The translations under genes were made by a program, and so were the position numbers. Shown here piece after piece: positions 11,201 to 22,612 of a stretch of 64,000 bases of DNA. This DNA comes from Aplidium turbinatum (taxonomy: Eukaryota > Chordata > Ascidiacea > Aplousobranchia > Polyclinidae). The DNA is taken from assembly GCA_918807975.1 (NCBI GenBank), contig OU964918.1, positions 37,680,477-37,744,476 of the forward strand, in the 5' to 3' direction. The notes below the pieces were generated by a model. It was not told the origin of the DNA. It was given only the letters and a program-made list of their open reading frames with translations, and did not search any database. The number at the start of each line of letters is the position of its first letter. Position 1 is the first letter of the stretch.

Positions 11201-14200
11201 TCAGACGTTGAATCAATGTACAAATGAACTGTTAGGCTAAATGGGTTCTTGGAACAAATCGAAGGGCTTCTGTGAATGTTTCCCAGTTTCAACGTATCCT
11301 AGTCAGCAAAGTTCTCTTTTCTACACGATTTCAACGTTTAGCGACGTTAAAACAATGTAAATACGGTCACTGGCGCCGACTTACGGGGTGGCAGCCACCC
11401 CGTTTAGGTTACATTACTTGCTGCAAATAAATGTAATTTAAACGGACGTTTAAATCTTTTTTTGATCATTGGTTTTCGCTTCAAGTCAACGTAAAGCAAG
11501 AGGTGAACCAATACAGTATAGCAGAGGTTCTCAAACTTTTTTTTGTTGCGACGCCTCTGGAAAAGTTTTCTGGACTTGCGACGCACCCGCAAATAAAAGT
11601 TAATGAGGAAACTTATTATTTAAGTTTTGTTTGTTGATACAACAACAAAAAGCAATGCATATTATTTAATGTGACGTGTGGGCTTGTTTGTTTTTACAAA
11701 GTTCATTAAATCTTGGGAGAATTTTTGAAATTGCCACCCGCATTTTTCTTTCAGTGTTTATTGGTGATCGAAATTTGCTTTTTATCACCGCCAAGGCAGA
11801 AAATCTTGCTTCACATAAATATGACGTGACATATGGGATAATAATTCGTAGTGCTTTCTTCACCAAAGCTGGATAATCGCCATTCATCGAAATCCAGAAA
11901 TTTGCTGGATTTCCTAAATTAAACATCCTTCTCAGGGCATTGTCACAAGAAAGGTCAATGTAGGCTTCTTTTTCTTGTGCAGTAAAAGACAGTGGAGTAG
12001 GTTGGACGAAAAAATCACGAATCCATTCGTAGTTTAATAAATTTTTCGGGAAGTATTTTGCAAATTTCGACTCGAACTTGAACAAATGTTGCCCAAATAG
12101 GCCTATGCTTCACAAATTTGAAGGCAGCGTCATACTTTTCTTTTCAAGCAAATTGGACGAGAAAGTGAAGTATCGAGAGCTTCCAGACAGGTTTGCTATA
12201 TCTTCCACAATAGCAGCTTTTTAACGAATGCTGCAATTTTATCTGAAATGTCATTTTTATTCGGCCCTGCATAGAAATGTTCAGTTTGGCGAAGATATCA
12301 CACAAGTAAAGTAAACCAGTTTCAATAAGAAATTGTTCTGAGCTAAACAATCTGCAAGTGGATTATTTTCTTGCTGCAAAAAAGCCTGAAGTTCATCCAC
12401 CAATTCGTAGAAGCGTTCAAAGAATTTTTTAAGCAAAAGCTACTTGGATGAAAATTAAAAGAGCAAACTCCGATGCGCTGCATTCATTTCTCCACAAAGT
12501 TTTTTGAAAACTCTTGACTTCAGTGGGCGTGTTTCAATGAAGTTAACAACTTTGATGACAACTGAAACTGCTAATCAAAGGATTATCCTCATCTTTATAA
12601 GATAAATTGAATTCAGCTGCGAAACGAAACTCTTCTGCGACGCCCTTGGAAAATTGAAACGACGCACCAGGGCGTCGCGACGCACAGTTTGAGAACTACT
12701 GCAGTATAGTATTGCGAAGAAAATGATTGTTTTTGTCACAAGCATGATACTCGCGTAACATCAAGCAAGCTACGTGAAGATTACGCAACACGTGGCTACG
12801 AGTTTTTTCCTTGTTGTTGCGATCGTTTTATTTGTTACTTGTCATAAGTCATTGTTAAATTTGTTAGGTTTACAATGGGATTTATTAATCAATAAAATAC
12901 GATCTTTCCATTGCGTCCTTCAAAAATATTTTTTGAAAATTTTTAAACTGCTCATAATATCGCTATAAATTATGCCAGCTATAAAATACTTGGAAATAAA
13001 ATTATCTCGATGATTGATAGCTTCACCCCCTAAATGAATATCTATTTCAAATTTCATTAAAAAAGTGCAATTTTCGAAACTTTTTAAGTTTTATTTAAAA
13101 AGTGCACCTAGTAAAGTAGCAGTTTTAACGTTCTGCAAATTTACACGTTTACATGATTCTATTGGAGGAAAGCTACACCCCCTGCCAATTCCCAATAATA
13201 AAAGCAACCTTTTTCAATTGCTCAAGATTTTGCATTTTGAATTATTTTCCGATTTCAATTATTATTGGAGTGTACTGTCATCTACTTCATGCTTTAATTT
13301 CTACTTTGTTATCTACTTCATGCAGTAATATTACGTGTCAATGCGTGACAAACTGTGAGGCGGGAATTTATTGGTCTGACATAGGAGTTGCTTGTTACAT
13401 CATAGAAAAAATTACGAAAAGTCGTCCTGTAAAAGTCTGAGGCGGGAATTTATTGGTCTGACATAGGAGTTGCTTGTTACATCATAAAAAAAATTACGAA
13501 AAGTCGTCCAGTAAAAGTTTTCGCCGACATTCCAGTTTTATTCTGCTTAAAGATGCCACCGAAAAAGCGTTCAAAGTTGCAGCCCTCCATTGAGTCATTT
13601 TTTGTTGCGTCTAGTCAGGATTTCAGCCAGCATGAAAGTGATCAAACGCCTGAACGAAACGAAAGTGTGCCTCTGCCAAAAGGCGTTAGCACGATCAGGG
13701 TAATCGCTGTTGAAGGGAGAAGCTATCAAAAATCGTGGGGAGCGAATTCCCGTGGCTACATTACGATAGATGCAAAGGTAGAGCATTCTGTCTGATTTGC
13801 AACTGCTTGATCTATTTGAAAGCAATGAAACAATTTCATTAATGCTTCCAAACGTGGTCTGCATTGTGAAAATATACTTATCGTTGCCTTCCACCACCTG
13901 CGAGGCGATCGTTTAGTGCACTCAGGCGCATAAAAACCTACTTGCGATCTACCATGACAACTTGACCAGTTGATTAACAGTTGGATTGACAGAGCTGCTG
14001 TTCGCAAAAATACTTTTGCCAAATGTTAATTGTCAGAGCAGCAACGCAACAATAAAATTCACGACATACCTCTTGTGCTTTGTTTTAAAGTTGCTTTGTA
14101 AATTATCGAGCTACAAATCAGGTGTGAAAAGACAATTGCATCTACGAAACACGCTTAGTAAAAATCAAACAAAAACATGCAGTTTGAAAGTGTTTAGGTT

Positions 14201-16931
14201 GCCATATTGTGCTATCCGCCACCCCGTGCAAAAATAAAAGTCGGCGCCTATGAATACGGTAATTTCTGCTGGTCGGGATAACTAGGCTGTTACCCGATAA
14301 TTTACTTTCAATCCAAGCTGTAGGCCACACATTTGTTGATCCAAACTAATCATTTTAACTATTCAAAAGTACTAACTTATATAATAGACTTTAAACATGA
14401 TTTTTTTTTGTAACATTATCTTTTTTTTATTTTCCCTTCATTTCTTAAATTTTTCTGAAGGTGTTGCGACCGTGCCAAATTTCTCTCAACTCAATAACTT
14501 ACTTCGGTCACAAGCACGTTTTAACGTTCGGGTTTTGTCGCTTCTACCTTTTTCTACACCTTTGCTATGTTGACGTGAATTGTTTTTGATATCATGATCA
14601 AAAATAAAAACAACTAAACTGACATGACGAATTCAAGCACGTTTTAACGTTCGCGTTTTGTCGCTTCTACCTTTGCTATGTTGACGTGTATTGTTTTTCA
14701 TATGATGGTCAGAAATAAAAACAACTCAACTGAACTGACATAACGAATTTTAATTTAATAGTTCAAACATTTTATTTTTATTCCTTTCTGCAGGATTTCA
14801 ACGTTTAATCATGTAAAAACGGCAATTATAATTAGGCTACGGTAGGCTACTCGATAATTCCCTTTCAAAAATAAAATTTCAAAAACTCGCCGAATAGGGC
14901 ACTCGCCGAAAAAGGCTCTCGCCGAATAGGGAACTCGCCGAATCGGATTAGCCGAATCGGACTCGCCGAATCGGACTCGCCGAATAGTAGCAGACCCATC
15001 TCAGCCAGGTATCCAGTTTTTTTTACAATCGTCGTCTGCAGGCTTTGAACCGAAAGCGGATTTATTTACTAGGTGCGTAATTCAAACTGAACATTTCATT
15101 TTCACAGGGTAAGAAAGTTGTTAAACTTGCGCGTCTTTGATGATGAGAATGGAAAGCGTTGGTCAAAAAGCGTAAAAGATCTAAATCTTGAAATTCTGTG
15201 TGTTAGTCAAGTACGTATGCACTATGCAATTTACATGGTCTTGTGAAGCGAGAGTTGAAGCTTCTGTTTGGAGTATTTTTCTTTTTTAACTAGGTTTTTT
15301 TAACTTCGGGAAGAGAAGCTTCGGCCAGTGCTACTACTGTAGTGAATATCATCATCCATTATTAAGTTCCTTCCTCTCGTCGAGGGTTGGTGGCAATGAA
15401 GGGCCAAGTTTGTTTATTGTGAAGTTTTTTTTTTTTTTGCAGTTTTGTAACCAAGTCCCGACTAGTCCTTAATATCATTAGTCTAAATATCTGTATATCA
15501 TTCCCGACAAATTTATAAAGTGATCATAGTTTTTCATGTTGCTCATACCTATTCGAATGGGATGTCTGTTGCTTGATGTTTGAAAAAAGCGTCAGGTCAG
15601 CAGTCAGCACAAATTCAGAGGATGCGCTTGTGTATTCGCTAGACGCTTTAGGCTTTTATTATTATCCTACCTATGTGATAAAGATTAATTTTTTTAACCA
15701 TTTTTGATTTTTTGTTGTATTGTTGTAGGTGTGTTTGCTTATTCTTGTTTTTGGACAGGATATTTAACGTTTTGAAAAATCGCATTGACTTCTTTTAAAA
15801 TTTTGCACGTTCAGTTCACATTGCAAGCCATCTTAAAAGGAAATAAACCAGATTTCCATGGTGCGATGATGGCTGAGGATTCCGAAGCTTTTTACAACGA
15901 CTTTCTGAAGAAATTAGCGACAAGCTATGAACCTGAGAAAATAAAACGTATGCATCAGTTTTTTTATTTTTAAATTACATTTTCGGATAACGGATAACTC
16001 AAAAAGCGCAACTTGCGCCATCTTGGTTCGGCGAGTAGGGTGAACTGAGCAAAAATGTTGCCGCATATTTCTGTCGGAATGCGATTTTGAGCAATTATCC
16101 CAAACAACTCAGTGTTTTTTAGTCAAAACTAGCCCCAACTTTGTAGATATGGAAATTAGATTTAGCAAGGCCTGTGTATATTGGTCGTTATGATTTAGAT
16201 AACTAAAATGAAGCTGTTCATTGCAATCGTAATAGTGTATTTAGGCCAGTCTAGCTATAAAATTGCAATGTGAAAGGCAATAACAATTTTATCAAGCATG
16301 AAGTACTTGACTTGACATGAAGTACTGCAATATGTCTCTCCAGTGTATTGATGGTTTTGCGAAAGTGGCTTTAGATTAATTTTGTATAGCTGTGAAAATT
16401 ATTATAAGTTAGTCTTGACAAGCATCCTTCTACTATTAGACATCAGGCAACAATTTTCTTTATCGTCTTCGTTACTCCCAGTGAGCGCTTCGCATCACAT
16501 GCTTCTAGAAATTACTGGATTAGCTCTTAAGAAAATTCGATTTCAAACACATGATAAAGTAGTAAATTTGCTGCTATTTAATTTGTTAAAAAAATGTGTG
16601 TACAAAAAACTGCATTTTTGTATAGGCTACGTTTTCGTTCTGATAATAATAAAGCCACCATTACAGAAAAGTATTTTGTCCAACTGAGTCATCAGTGTTT
16701 CCTTTATCTTTATAGTTAAATAACCGATTCTATTGCCCGTACGCATCTTGCTAATTATTTTCCTCGTTGCGATGTATTTCAGAGGGGCGGTTCGGGGCAC
16801 ACATGCAGGTCCACATACAAAATGATGGCCCTGTGACGATTGAAGTAAATTCACCTCCGCCGAAGTTGGTAGGTTTGAAAGGCTTTGTTTTCACCACTTT
16901 TGATCATCGATTCAGAACATCGAACAACTAG
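8264..16931 (+). CDS. DTD1: D-aminoacyl-tRNA deacylase 1 (5 exons)
   Basis: Exons 8264-8306, 9066-9156, 15108-15210, 15815-15947 and 16783-16931 all have GT-AG borders and join in frame to 172 residues plus stop. The enzyme hydrolyses D-aminoacyl (and misacylated glycyl/alanyl) tRNAs, a cytosolic proofreading step. Family landmarks are MKAIVQRVLKASVT at the N-terminus, GICVLLGIS, VRKLLNLRVFDDENGKRWSK, the SQFTLQ motif split across exons 3 and 4, GNKPDFHGAM, and FGAHMQVHIQNDGPVTIEV with the Gly-cisPro motif in NDGPVT. The last exon reads 22 codons past the conserved core to a stop. An alternative donor (AAGTTG|gtaggt, about 16869) could lead to a different tail, since vertebrate DTD1 also has a variable C-terminal extension. 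Introns 1, 3 and 4 are under 1 kb; intron 2 is 5.95 kb because of transposons. An AATAAA lies near 16955. Confidence 0.95.
10315..10368. repeat. GC-rich palindromic module, copy 1
   Basis: A 54-bp GC-rich imperfect palindrome bounded by CAAGC and GCTTG and centred on GGCCATGGCC. It is the reverse complement of 24782-24826 apart from one substitution and a 9-bp duplication (CGCGGCCAT). A decayed relative may lie at 11048-11130. The GC content contrasts sharply with the AT-rich surroundings. Confidence 0.7.
11522..12701 (-). mobile_element. hAT (Charlie/ZBED-like) element with transposase 3' part
   Basis: Exact 8-bp target duplication CAGTATAG at 11514-11521 and 12702-12709, with ends CAGAGGTTCTCAAACT and the complement of agtttgagaactactg. 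The minus-strand frame 11666-12085 encodes 139 residues including PANFWISMNGDYPALVKKAL and SYLCEARFSALAVIKSKFRS, the conserved C-terminal region of Charlie-type hAT transposases related to ZBED/FAM200 proteins. The rest of the transposase is degraded, with more minus-strand fragments at 12144-12350. It sits inside the DTD1 foldback array. Confidence 0.9.
13356..13519 (+). repeat. 82-bp tandem duplication
   Basis: Two adjacent copies, 13356-13437 and 13438-13519, begin TGAGGCGGGAATTTATTGG and differ at only a few bases. They lie just upstream of the short frame at 13553. Confidence 0.85.
13553..13795 (+). pseudogene. Possible N-terminal fragment of a BED-type transposase
   Basis: An 80-residue frame starting MPPKKRSKLQPSIESFF and containing RSYQKSWGANSRGYITIDAK, then a stop. 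The basic start followed by a W..x..GYI segment resembles the region before the first cysteines of BED-finger hAT transposases, and the bases after the stop would give further cysteines in a shifted frame. This rests on weak similarity; it may be the opened 5' end of another hAT in the intron array. Confidence 0.3.
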
Positions 16932-17739
16932 TTTTGCTTCTTGTCATGATGAATTAATAAAGTAGTTACCACAAAATAGTTGGAACCCCATGTCAATCTA
17001 AACTAACAACAGAGCTCAACATGTAGCTACTGAACTCTTGTTTAGCAAACGTATCGAAAACTAGACTGGTTTCATCTTCACTGCTATGGAATGATATGGC
17101 ACGACGTCGTAAATAAATCTGATAAGTTGGTTGATTTTGTCGATAGCCTACGATATATTTCAACAGAAAAAGAAGACGGCTGGTGGTGAAAACAAAAGCG
17201 TTGAAACTTCTAAGAACGAAGATTTGGAAAGTTGAGAAATAATATTTCGAAACAACGCCAAACTTGGAAGAGCACGAGACTGTTGGCTCCAACAGTCCAA
17301 TAGGAGAGTACATTCTTGTCTTTCGAAATAATGTCGGGTGCTGTAGAAAGAAAGGCCTAGGCTGCTATATTCACATTGATTCAAGGGTTGTGGAACCGGC
17401 GAAAAATATACGACACCGACTTCTCAATTTATGACTGGCCGACTCATATCAGCATTGTCAGATTTTTTTTACTTTTTGGCTTATTCAAAAAGAGTAATCA
17501 GTAGTTTTATGAAATGCCAACTTCAACGTCGGTCTACACTCTGCCGACTTTAAATCGATGTCAAAAACGTCTCATTTACTGTATTGTCTTTTTTGAAATT
17601 GTGAGCCAAGCAGATCTTAAATCGTTCTTAATTAATGCGTAAATCAACCAACCCACATGCTACAACCAATTGAATAAAAAATAGCTTTCAAAATCATTGC
17701 AAAACCTTTGTTCAGTCTATTTTGTAATAACATCACGGA
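16932..17739. other. Intergenic region downstream of DTD1
   Basis: DTD1 3' UTR at the start (AATAAA near 16955). The minus-strand frames at 16993-17313 and 17160-17384 overlap in different frames, have no family features and look like chance. Nothing else is recognised. Confidence 0.4.
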
Positions 17740-18070
17740 AAAGTGCATTTGTCATTAGTTTAGTTTGGTTTTGAATTTTTATCCTCGGACTGACAAAGCC
17801 TTGGTAGGTTATTCCTGGTAGTTTCGCAGACTTGTAGAGGCTCTTGACGAAGGACCGGTTACCGAGTTTGGCAGAGTGAAGCTTCCTATTGTTGAAGTGT
17901 TGTTGCCGGGAAACTATTCCATTCACTGGGTGCCGCTGAACGGAGAACATTCCTTGTAATGCGTTGCTCAAGCGCACACCCCGAGAGTCGAACCATCGTC
18001 GCTTGATCTTGAAGCTTCTTCGTTCACAGTCACGAGCTAACCAACTGAGCTAATGGAGCGGACATAGTTA
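17740..18070 (-). repeat. tRNA-derived SINE, family A, copy 1
   Basis: Read on the minus strand, it opens with a tRNA-like head: box A TAGCTCAGTTGGTTAGC and box B GGTTCGACTC, spaced as in a tRNA gene. A shared body follows (TTGAGCAACGCATT, CAACACTTCAACAATAGG, CCAGGAATAACCTACC). The same head and body occur at 23381-23725, and parts at 18721-18990 and 58400-58635. An open frame in its body is not a gene. Confidence 0.85.
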
Positions 18071-18490
18071 CACACTCAAACTGAATTCTGGGTTCAATGA
18101 AAGGAAGTTTCCAAGTATTGTGCATTTTAAAATTTAAATTAGTCGATTGGTATTCTGAAGTTGTGGTCGAAATCGCAACGGCGACTTTCACAAAAAGCGA
18201 AAACTGATAAGTACAAACGCTTTTACTTTTTGATAAAGTTTTGAAGCGCAATATCGAGGACAAGAAACAATATTTTAAAAAAAGATTGCAAACGAAAATT
18301 TTATTCATTGCTTTGTATAAAGTCCGAGTCGGGCTTTTTAACTCCGGGCACGCCAAATTCCCTCCGACTCCTCAGCCCTGTTTGATTCTATTACCACACG
18401 TAGGCTAGCCTTTTGCTTGTAGATGGTTGGTGTACTGAGTGTACACTGCACATGAGTGGTTATCGATCTTGATAGTGACACAATCTAGGC

Positions 18491-18516
18491 CAGGGATATC
18501 TTGCAAGATATCCCTG
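18491..18516. mobile_element. 26-bp insertion made only of two inverted repeats
   Basis: The 26 bp are a perfect palindrome (CAGGGATATCTTG plus its exact complement) flanked by the exact 8-bp direct repeat ATCTAGGC at 18483-18490 and 18517-18524. The CAGGG start and 8-bp duplication are those of hAT elements elsewhere in this window. Confidence 0.75.
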
Positions 18517-18720
18517 ATCTAGGCCTACATACGTTTGTTTAGAAAATGCGTGGTTAAACAAGCAATACCGGTACAAATGTTTTTTGTACTTACGGCAAAG
18601 TTTTGAAATGTCAATCAGGTTATTAACAGATGCGCTCTAAATCCTTACTGTGAGATAGTAGTTTAGTAAAGATTATAGAAATGTTAATTCTAAATGGAGT
18701 ACGGTAACATATCCGATAAG

Positions 18721-18990
18721 TCCGCCTCGATAGCTCAATTAGCTAGCGCGTGACTTCCCGAACGAAGACGCTTCAAGATTAACGCATTCTAAGGACTGCT
18801 CTCCATTCGCATTCTGAGGACTGTGTTTGCCCAAATTTTCCCAAATGTTTGACTAAATGAAAAGTTTAGGGGTGCACCCCTGGCTCCTACGCCTGTGGTC
18901 AAAAACTCTACAAACATGCGAAACTATTTGGAATAAAATATCAAGGCTTTGTCATTCTGAGTGTAAAGATTAAAAAGAAAGTAAAATAAA
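18721..18990 (+). repeat. tRNA-derived SINE, family A, degraded copy 2
   Basis: The head (GATAGCTCAATTAGCTAGCG) and tail (atatcaaggctttgtcattc) match family A, but box B and much of the body are missing or replaced. Confidence 0.65.
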
Positions 18991-19209
18991 GAGTTTTAGC
19001 TTTAAAAAAAGGCTTTCCCAGCTGGTAGCAGGGGTGGATCCAGAGGGGGGCGATCGCCCTCCCTAAAACCTAAGAAAGTAACTTTATTCTTCATTTATAT
19101 GTGTACGATTTGGAAAACAACATATCGAAAGCAATGCTGAATGAGTCTTTCGCCATGTTCGAAGATTAGGTCAGGCTAAGGTAGGCTATAATGATAATAT
19201 AGTGTAGGC

Positions 19210-20040
19210 CAGGGGCGGGCAACTTCTCCAGGCGGCGGGCCTGATATGGGAAAATGAAGTAGTTGGCGGGCCGGATTCATGAATTGCTACATTAAGCGTG
19301 TATTTATCCACCTAGACAAAGAATGAATTCTATTTAATGTAATGTAAACTTTAAGTTTAAAGCATAAAGACCAAAAACAGTCTTTAATGAATTTATTAAC
19401 AATTAACGTAATGTAGCTTCTGAAGTCAATGAGACATCTGTAGTCGATCAAAGTTGTCACTTTCATTGCAAAGCAAACGTACGGTAGCCTACTGCTTTCT
19501 TGCCGACTTGTGTGAAAAAGCGCTTGAGCATATTTGTTAAATTCGCGACACTCCTTTTCAACTTTACGTTTCTTGGCAAAATCCATAGGAAAATATTTAT
19601 TGTAGGCTACATTCAAAATCTAATTCTAACTGAAAACAAAGAAACTAAAAACACAAAGAACCAGAGAATAACCAACAATCACCATTATTTGTATACGTTC
19701 CCCGTGTAATTATTACACTAATCAGCCAAATTTCACTTTGATCTATTTTTCCAGCTTGAGACTGAAGGAGGTTCTTACAAGAGACAAAGAAAAGGGATGG
19801 AAGGCCCGTTAATGACGGAACATAACATGCTTGTCACTTGACTAAAAACCGAAAATAAATAATCAAAGAACTAAAACATAACCAACAGTCACTATTATTT
19901 GACGTAGTAAACAAGTAGTGGAGGATTGCGGTAGAGTGGCCGCGGGCCACATTATGTAAAGACCGGAAACTGTCTGCGGGCCGCTCAAAATCCCGTCGCG
20001 GGCCGGATCCGGCCCGCGGGCCGTATGTTGCCCGTCCCTG
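19210..20040. mobile_element. hAT MITE, GC-rich ends, nested
   Basis: Exact 8-bp target duplication GTGTAGGC at 19202-19209 and 20041-20048. Ends CAGGGGCGGGCAAC and the complement of gttgcccgtccctg. The terminal 60-80 bp are rich in GGCGGGCC/GGCCCGC words and the interior is AT-rich without a recognisable transposase. Confidence 0.92.
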
Positions 20041-20469
20041 GTGTAGGCTAAGGCTATTATTTCGTCACAGAGTCTAATTACCGAACAAAAATAATAAAAT
20101 TTAAAAAGTTTTTAAACTTTTTGCCGGCACTATAGAGCATAGCTATAAATTCCTTAGCCTAGATAAGTTGGTTGACAGAGCAGGTTATTGGTAACTTTGG
20201 CGGTCAGACGTGGAACTAAAACCATGTCTGCTTGTCTGCTGCGAAATAGGAGGCTCTACGGTACAAATATATTCAACAACAGACAATACATATACAAAAT
20301 ATATTATACAACAGACAAATATATTCAACAACAGACAACAATATATTCATTATTCAACAACAGAGATCTAACAATGGAAGGAGAAGTGAGCAAATATAAC
20401 TGTTCCGGCGACTGCTGCAGTCTTACTGATGACTGCGGAAGAAGCTTTACAACATAGTGTGATGAAGAT

Positions 20470-20682
20470 GTGTACACAATCGTACACTCTCTTCTAAAAA
20501 TACTATTAACCTTGCCAGTCAGCGTAGCATCAACCGAAAAAAGCTTTTCATCTCTTCGATCGCTGAAAACCTGGCTAAAGAACAACATTGGCGAGGAAAG
20601 ACTGAATGGATTGGCCTTACCATACGAGCATCGAGACATTTTAATTGACAGACTTCGTGATAAATCGATTTGCCAACAGTAG
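20470..20682 (+). pseudogene. hAT transposase C-terminal fragment
   Basis: Seventy codons including LPVSVASTEKSFSSLRSLKT and RLNGLALPYEHRDI, the hAT dimerisation domain that ends the transposase. There is no catalytic core upstream in frame. It is most simply the remnant transposase of the enclosing 19029-22514 element. Confidence 0.8.
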
Positions 20683-21176
20683 AAACCGCAAACTTGATTT
20701 TGTGTTGTAGTCAAAGGTACGATACCTGTTAGTATTACCCGTACCGGCAAAGTATTTTTTTTATGTTCGTTTTATTTGTGAAGTCCACAGAAATAATTGT
20801 TTCTGTTAGTGTTAGTTTCTTTCTTTGTCTGGTGCAGCGATCGTGCATGACACGTTTCAAGGAAGACTATATCCTTTGGTCGTCATTTATTTGTTTATTG
20901 TTTGTTTATTGGCCGCTGCGAAATTTAACTATGTTTAACTGTCATTCTATAGTTTTAATGTACAAATTGTAGTGTTTCGCTGGTCCAAAATAAAAATTTT
21001 CAATCGAAAGCTAGCTTATAGTGGCGATTCTACGGGGAGTGGAGCATGACCAATTGTTTTGACCTGGCCCCCACTTTTGTTGCTTATTATGTTGAATGTA
21101 TTCATAACCTTTCCTTATTGCTCTTTATAACAATTCAAAACTTGTCAGAGGAATAAAACCTCGAAGTTATACAGTA

Positions 21177-22098
21177 GGGGAGAGTGGGGCACAATTGGAC
21201 ATGGGGTACAATTGGACATCGCATTTTATAGAAAAAATTGGAAACTCTGGAAGTCCCTGCCTTGGCAAAAAATTAGTTTTACATTAGTCGTTGTACTATG
21301 AAAATTCTAAAAGTTTGTGCTGGTCGTGTATTGAGTTTGGCGGTGGGAAGTCTTTTAGCACCTGCATAGTATTTTTAGCGGATTTTGTTTTAATCGTAAT
21401 TTTTTTATGTAAAGTAAAGATTTTTAGATTTTTTCTTTTTCTGTTCAAGCCATATACAGTAAATTATCTTTTCATTACCTTTGCATTGACCTGACTTTTA
21501 GAACAGGTCGTCCCTGCCCAACTTTAAATCGATGTTGGTGTGTGGGGCACAATTGGACACAAATTTTGGGGTACAATTGGACAGCAACACACATGGTTGA
21601 TCATACTGTAAAAGTAGTTCTTTTAATATTGCATGGTCTCATGCAACGCAATGTCATTTAAACGTTGTAATAACATTAAAAATAAAAATTTTGGGAGACA
21701 AGAAAATTTTAGGGGGGGTAAAATTGCTTTTCCAAGACCCCCCTCCCCCGTGGCAACGTCCCTGATTTTACTGCAATAAACAAGTAAAATCTATTTATTA
21801 GAGTCCTTGTCAGTTTCTTGATTACTTTTGTGTTGGTTTAAACTGTTGTTTCTAAACCATTGATAATATTTGCAAATGTCCAATTGTGCCCCATTACCGG
21901 GGCACAATTGGACAAAAACAATATTTTTTTCAATTGACTGTAGTATTTAATATGCATTACCTAAGTGTTGTTTCACTGTCTCATTTTGTTAACAGTGTGA
22001 TACTTTGTTATTGTGCAAAAGTTGGATTTTGTTAGACTTTTAATATAGACGGGACTTCTATTTTACTATTTTTTGTCCAATTGTGCCCCACTCTCCCC
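21177..22098. mobile_element. Pogo-type MITE with reiterated GGGGCACAATTGGACA sites
   Basis: Flanked by TA (21175-21176, 22099-22100), as in Tc1/mariner-pogo insertions. Ends are GGGGAGAGTGGGGCAC and its complement. The 16-bp motif GGGGCACAATTGGACA occurs at 21187-21202, near 21204-21219 (one variant base), 21544-21559, 21568-21583, as a perfect head-to-head pair 21877-21892/21899-21914 with a 6-bp spacer, and inverted at the right end. No transposase is present. Confidence 0.85.
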
Positions 22099-22612
22099 TA
22101 AGTCTATATAACAACCTCAATGTCTGATGTCAGTTTTATGCTGTGACATTGGGAAAACAAAATTAGGCTACGTGTTATTATCTTTCCGTGGTCAATTTTT
22201 AAATTGCTTTGTAACAATCAAGAGTGAAACCTTCAGTCTCAACTATAAATGCGGCTAGATTGTTCAGGCTTCAACTTGACATGGCAAGGGCACATCAGCT
22301 CTTCATCCCTCCCTTTGTTAAACAACAGCATTGTTGAGGGTTTTTCAAGTTATAGAATTTCTCATAATCTGTGTTCGAAATGCTCTCAGAACGCACGAAA
22401 TTCAATCTAATTTTTCTAGGGGAGACCTCCCGTCGTTGTTTGTGCCGGGCTGATCACTTGCCTGAATGTCAATGACATCGCTCCCCCTACCGTTAATACC
22501 TGGATCCGCCCCTGGCTGGTAGGCTTAAGAATTGGAGTTGCGCTTCAATTCAGGATTAGCTTACTGTCAGAGCGAAGTTACAGAATAGCAATGTCAAACA
22601 AACGATCTAAGT

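Larger units (their letters stand above)
9518..14985. mobile_element. Long-inverted-repeat (foldback-like) array in DTD1 intron 2
   Basis: The outer arms, about 9518-10170 and 14262-14985, are inverted copies of 650-720 bp. Each begins with a short tandem array built on CCGATTCGGC/ATTCGGCGAG, followed by matching unique sequence (gaagcgacaaaacgcgaacg, taagttattgagttgaaag, tttggatcaacaaatgtgtg). Inside are further inverted segments that are not collinear: 10167-10203 pairs with 11219-11262, 10245-10320 with 11285-11360, and 11140-11177 with 11259-11297. This scrambling suggests repeated foldback rearrangement or nested insertion. No transposase for the arms is recognised. A related short copy lies near 56085-56283. 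Confidence 0.75.
19029..22514 (+). mobile_element. 3.5-kb hAT element carrying two nested elements
   Basis: Exact 8-bp target duplication GCTGGTAG at 19021-19028 and 22515-22522. The ends CAGGGGTGGATCCAG and the complement of ctggatccgcccctg differ by one base. Its own remnant is the hAT C-terminus at 20470-20682. The interior was later hit by a hAT MITE (19210-20040) and a pogo-type MITE (21177-22098). A short tandem array of caacagacaa/tatattcaac words lies at 20262-20365. Confidence 0.9.

Noticed and set aside
16993-17384. Minus-strand ORFs downstream of DTD1
   Set aside because: Overlapping frames with no conserved motif in AT-rich sequence.
17717-17977. ORF with a relative at 23441-23740 (apparent conserved protein)
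   Set aside because: The similarity comes from both lying in copies of the same SINE body.
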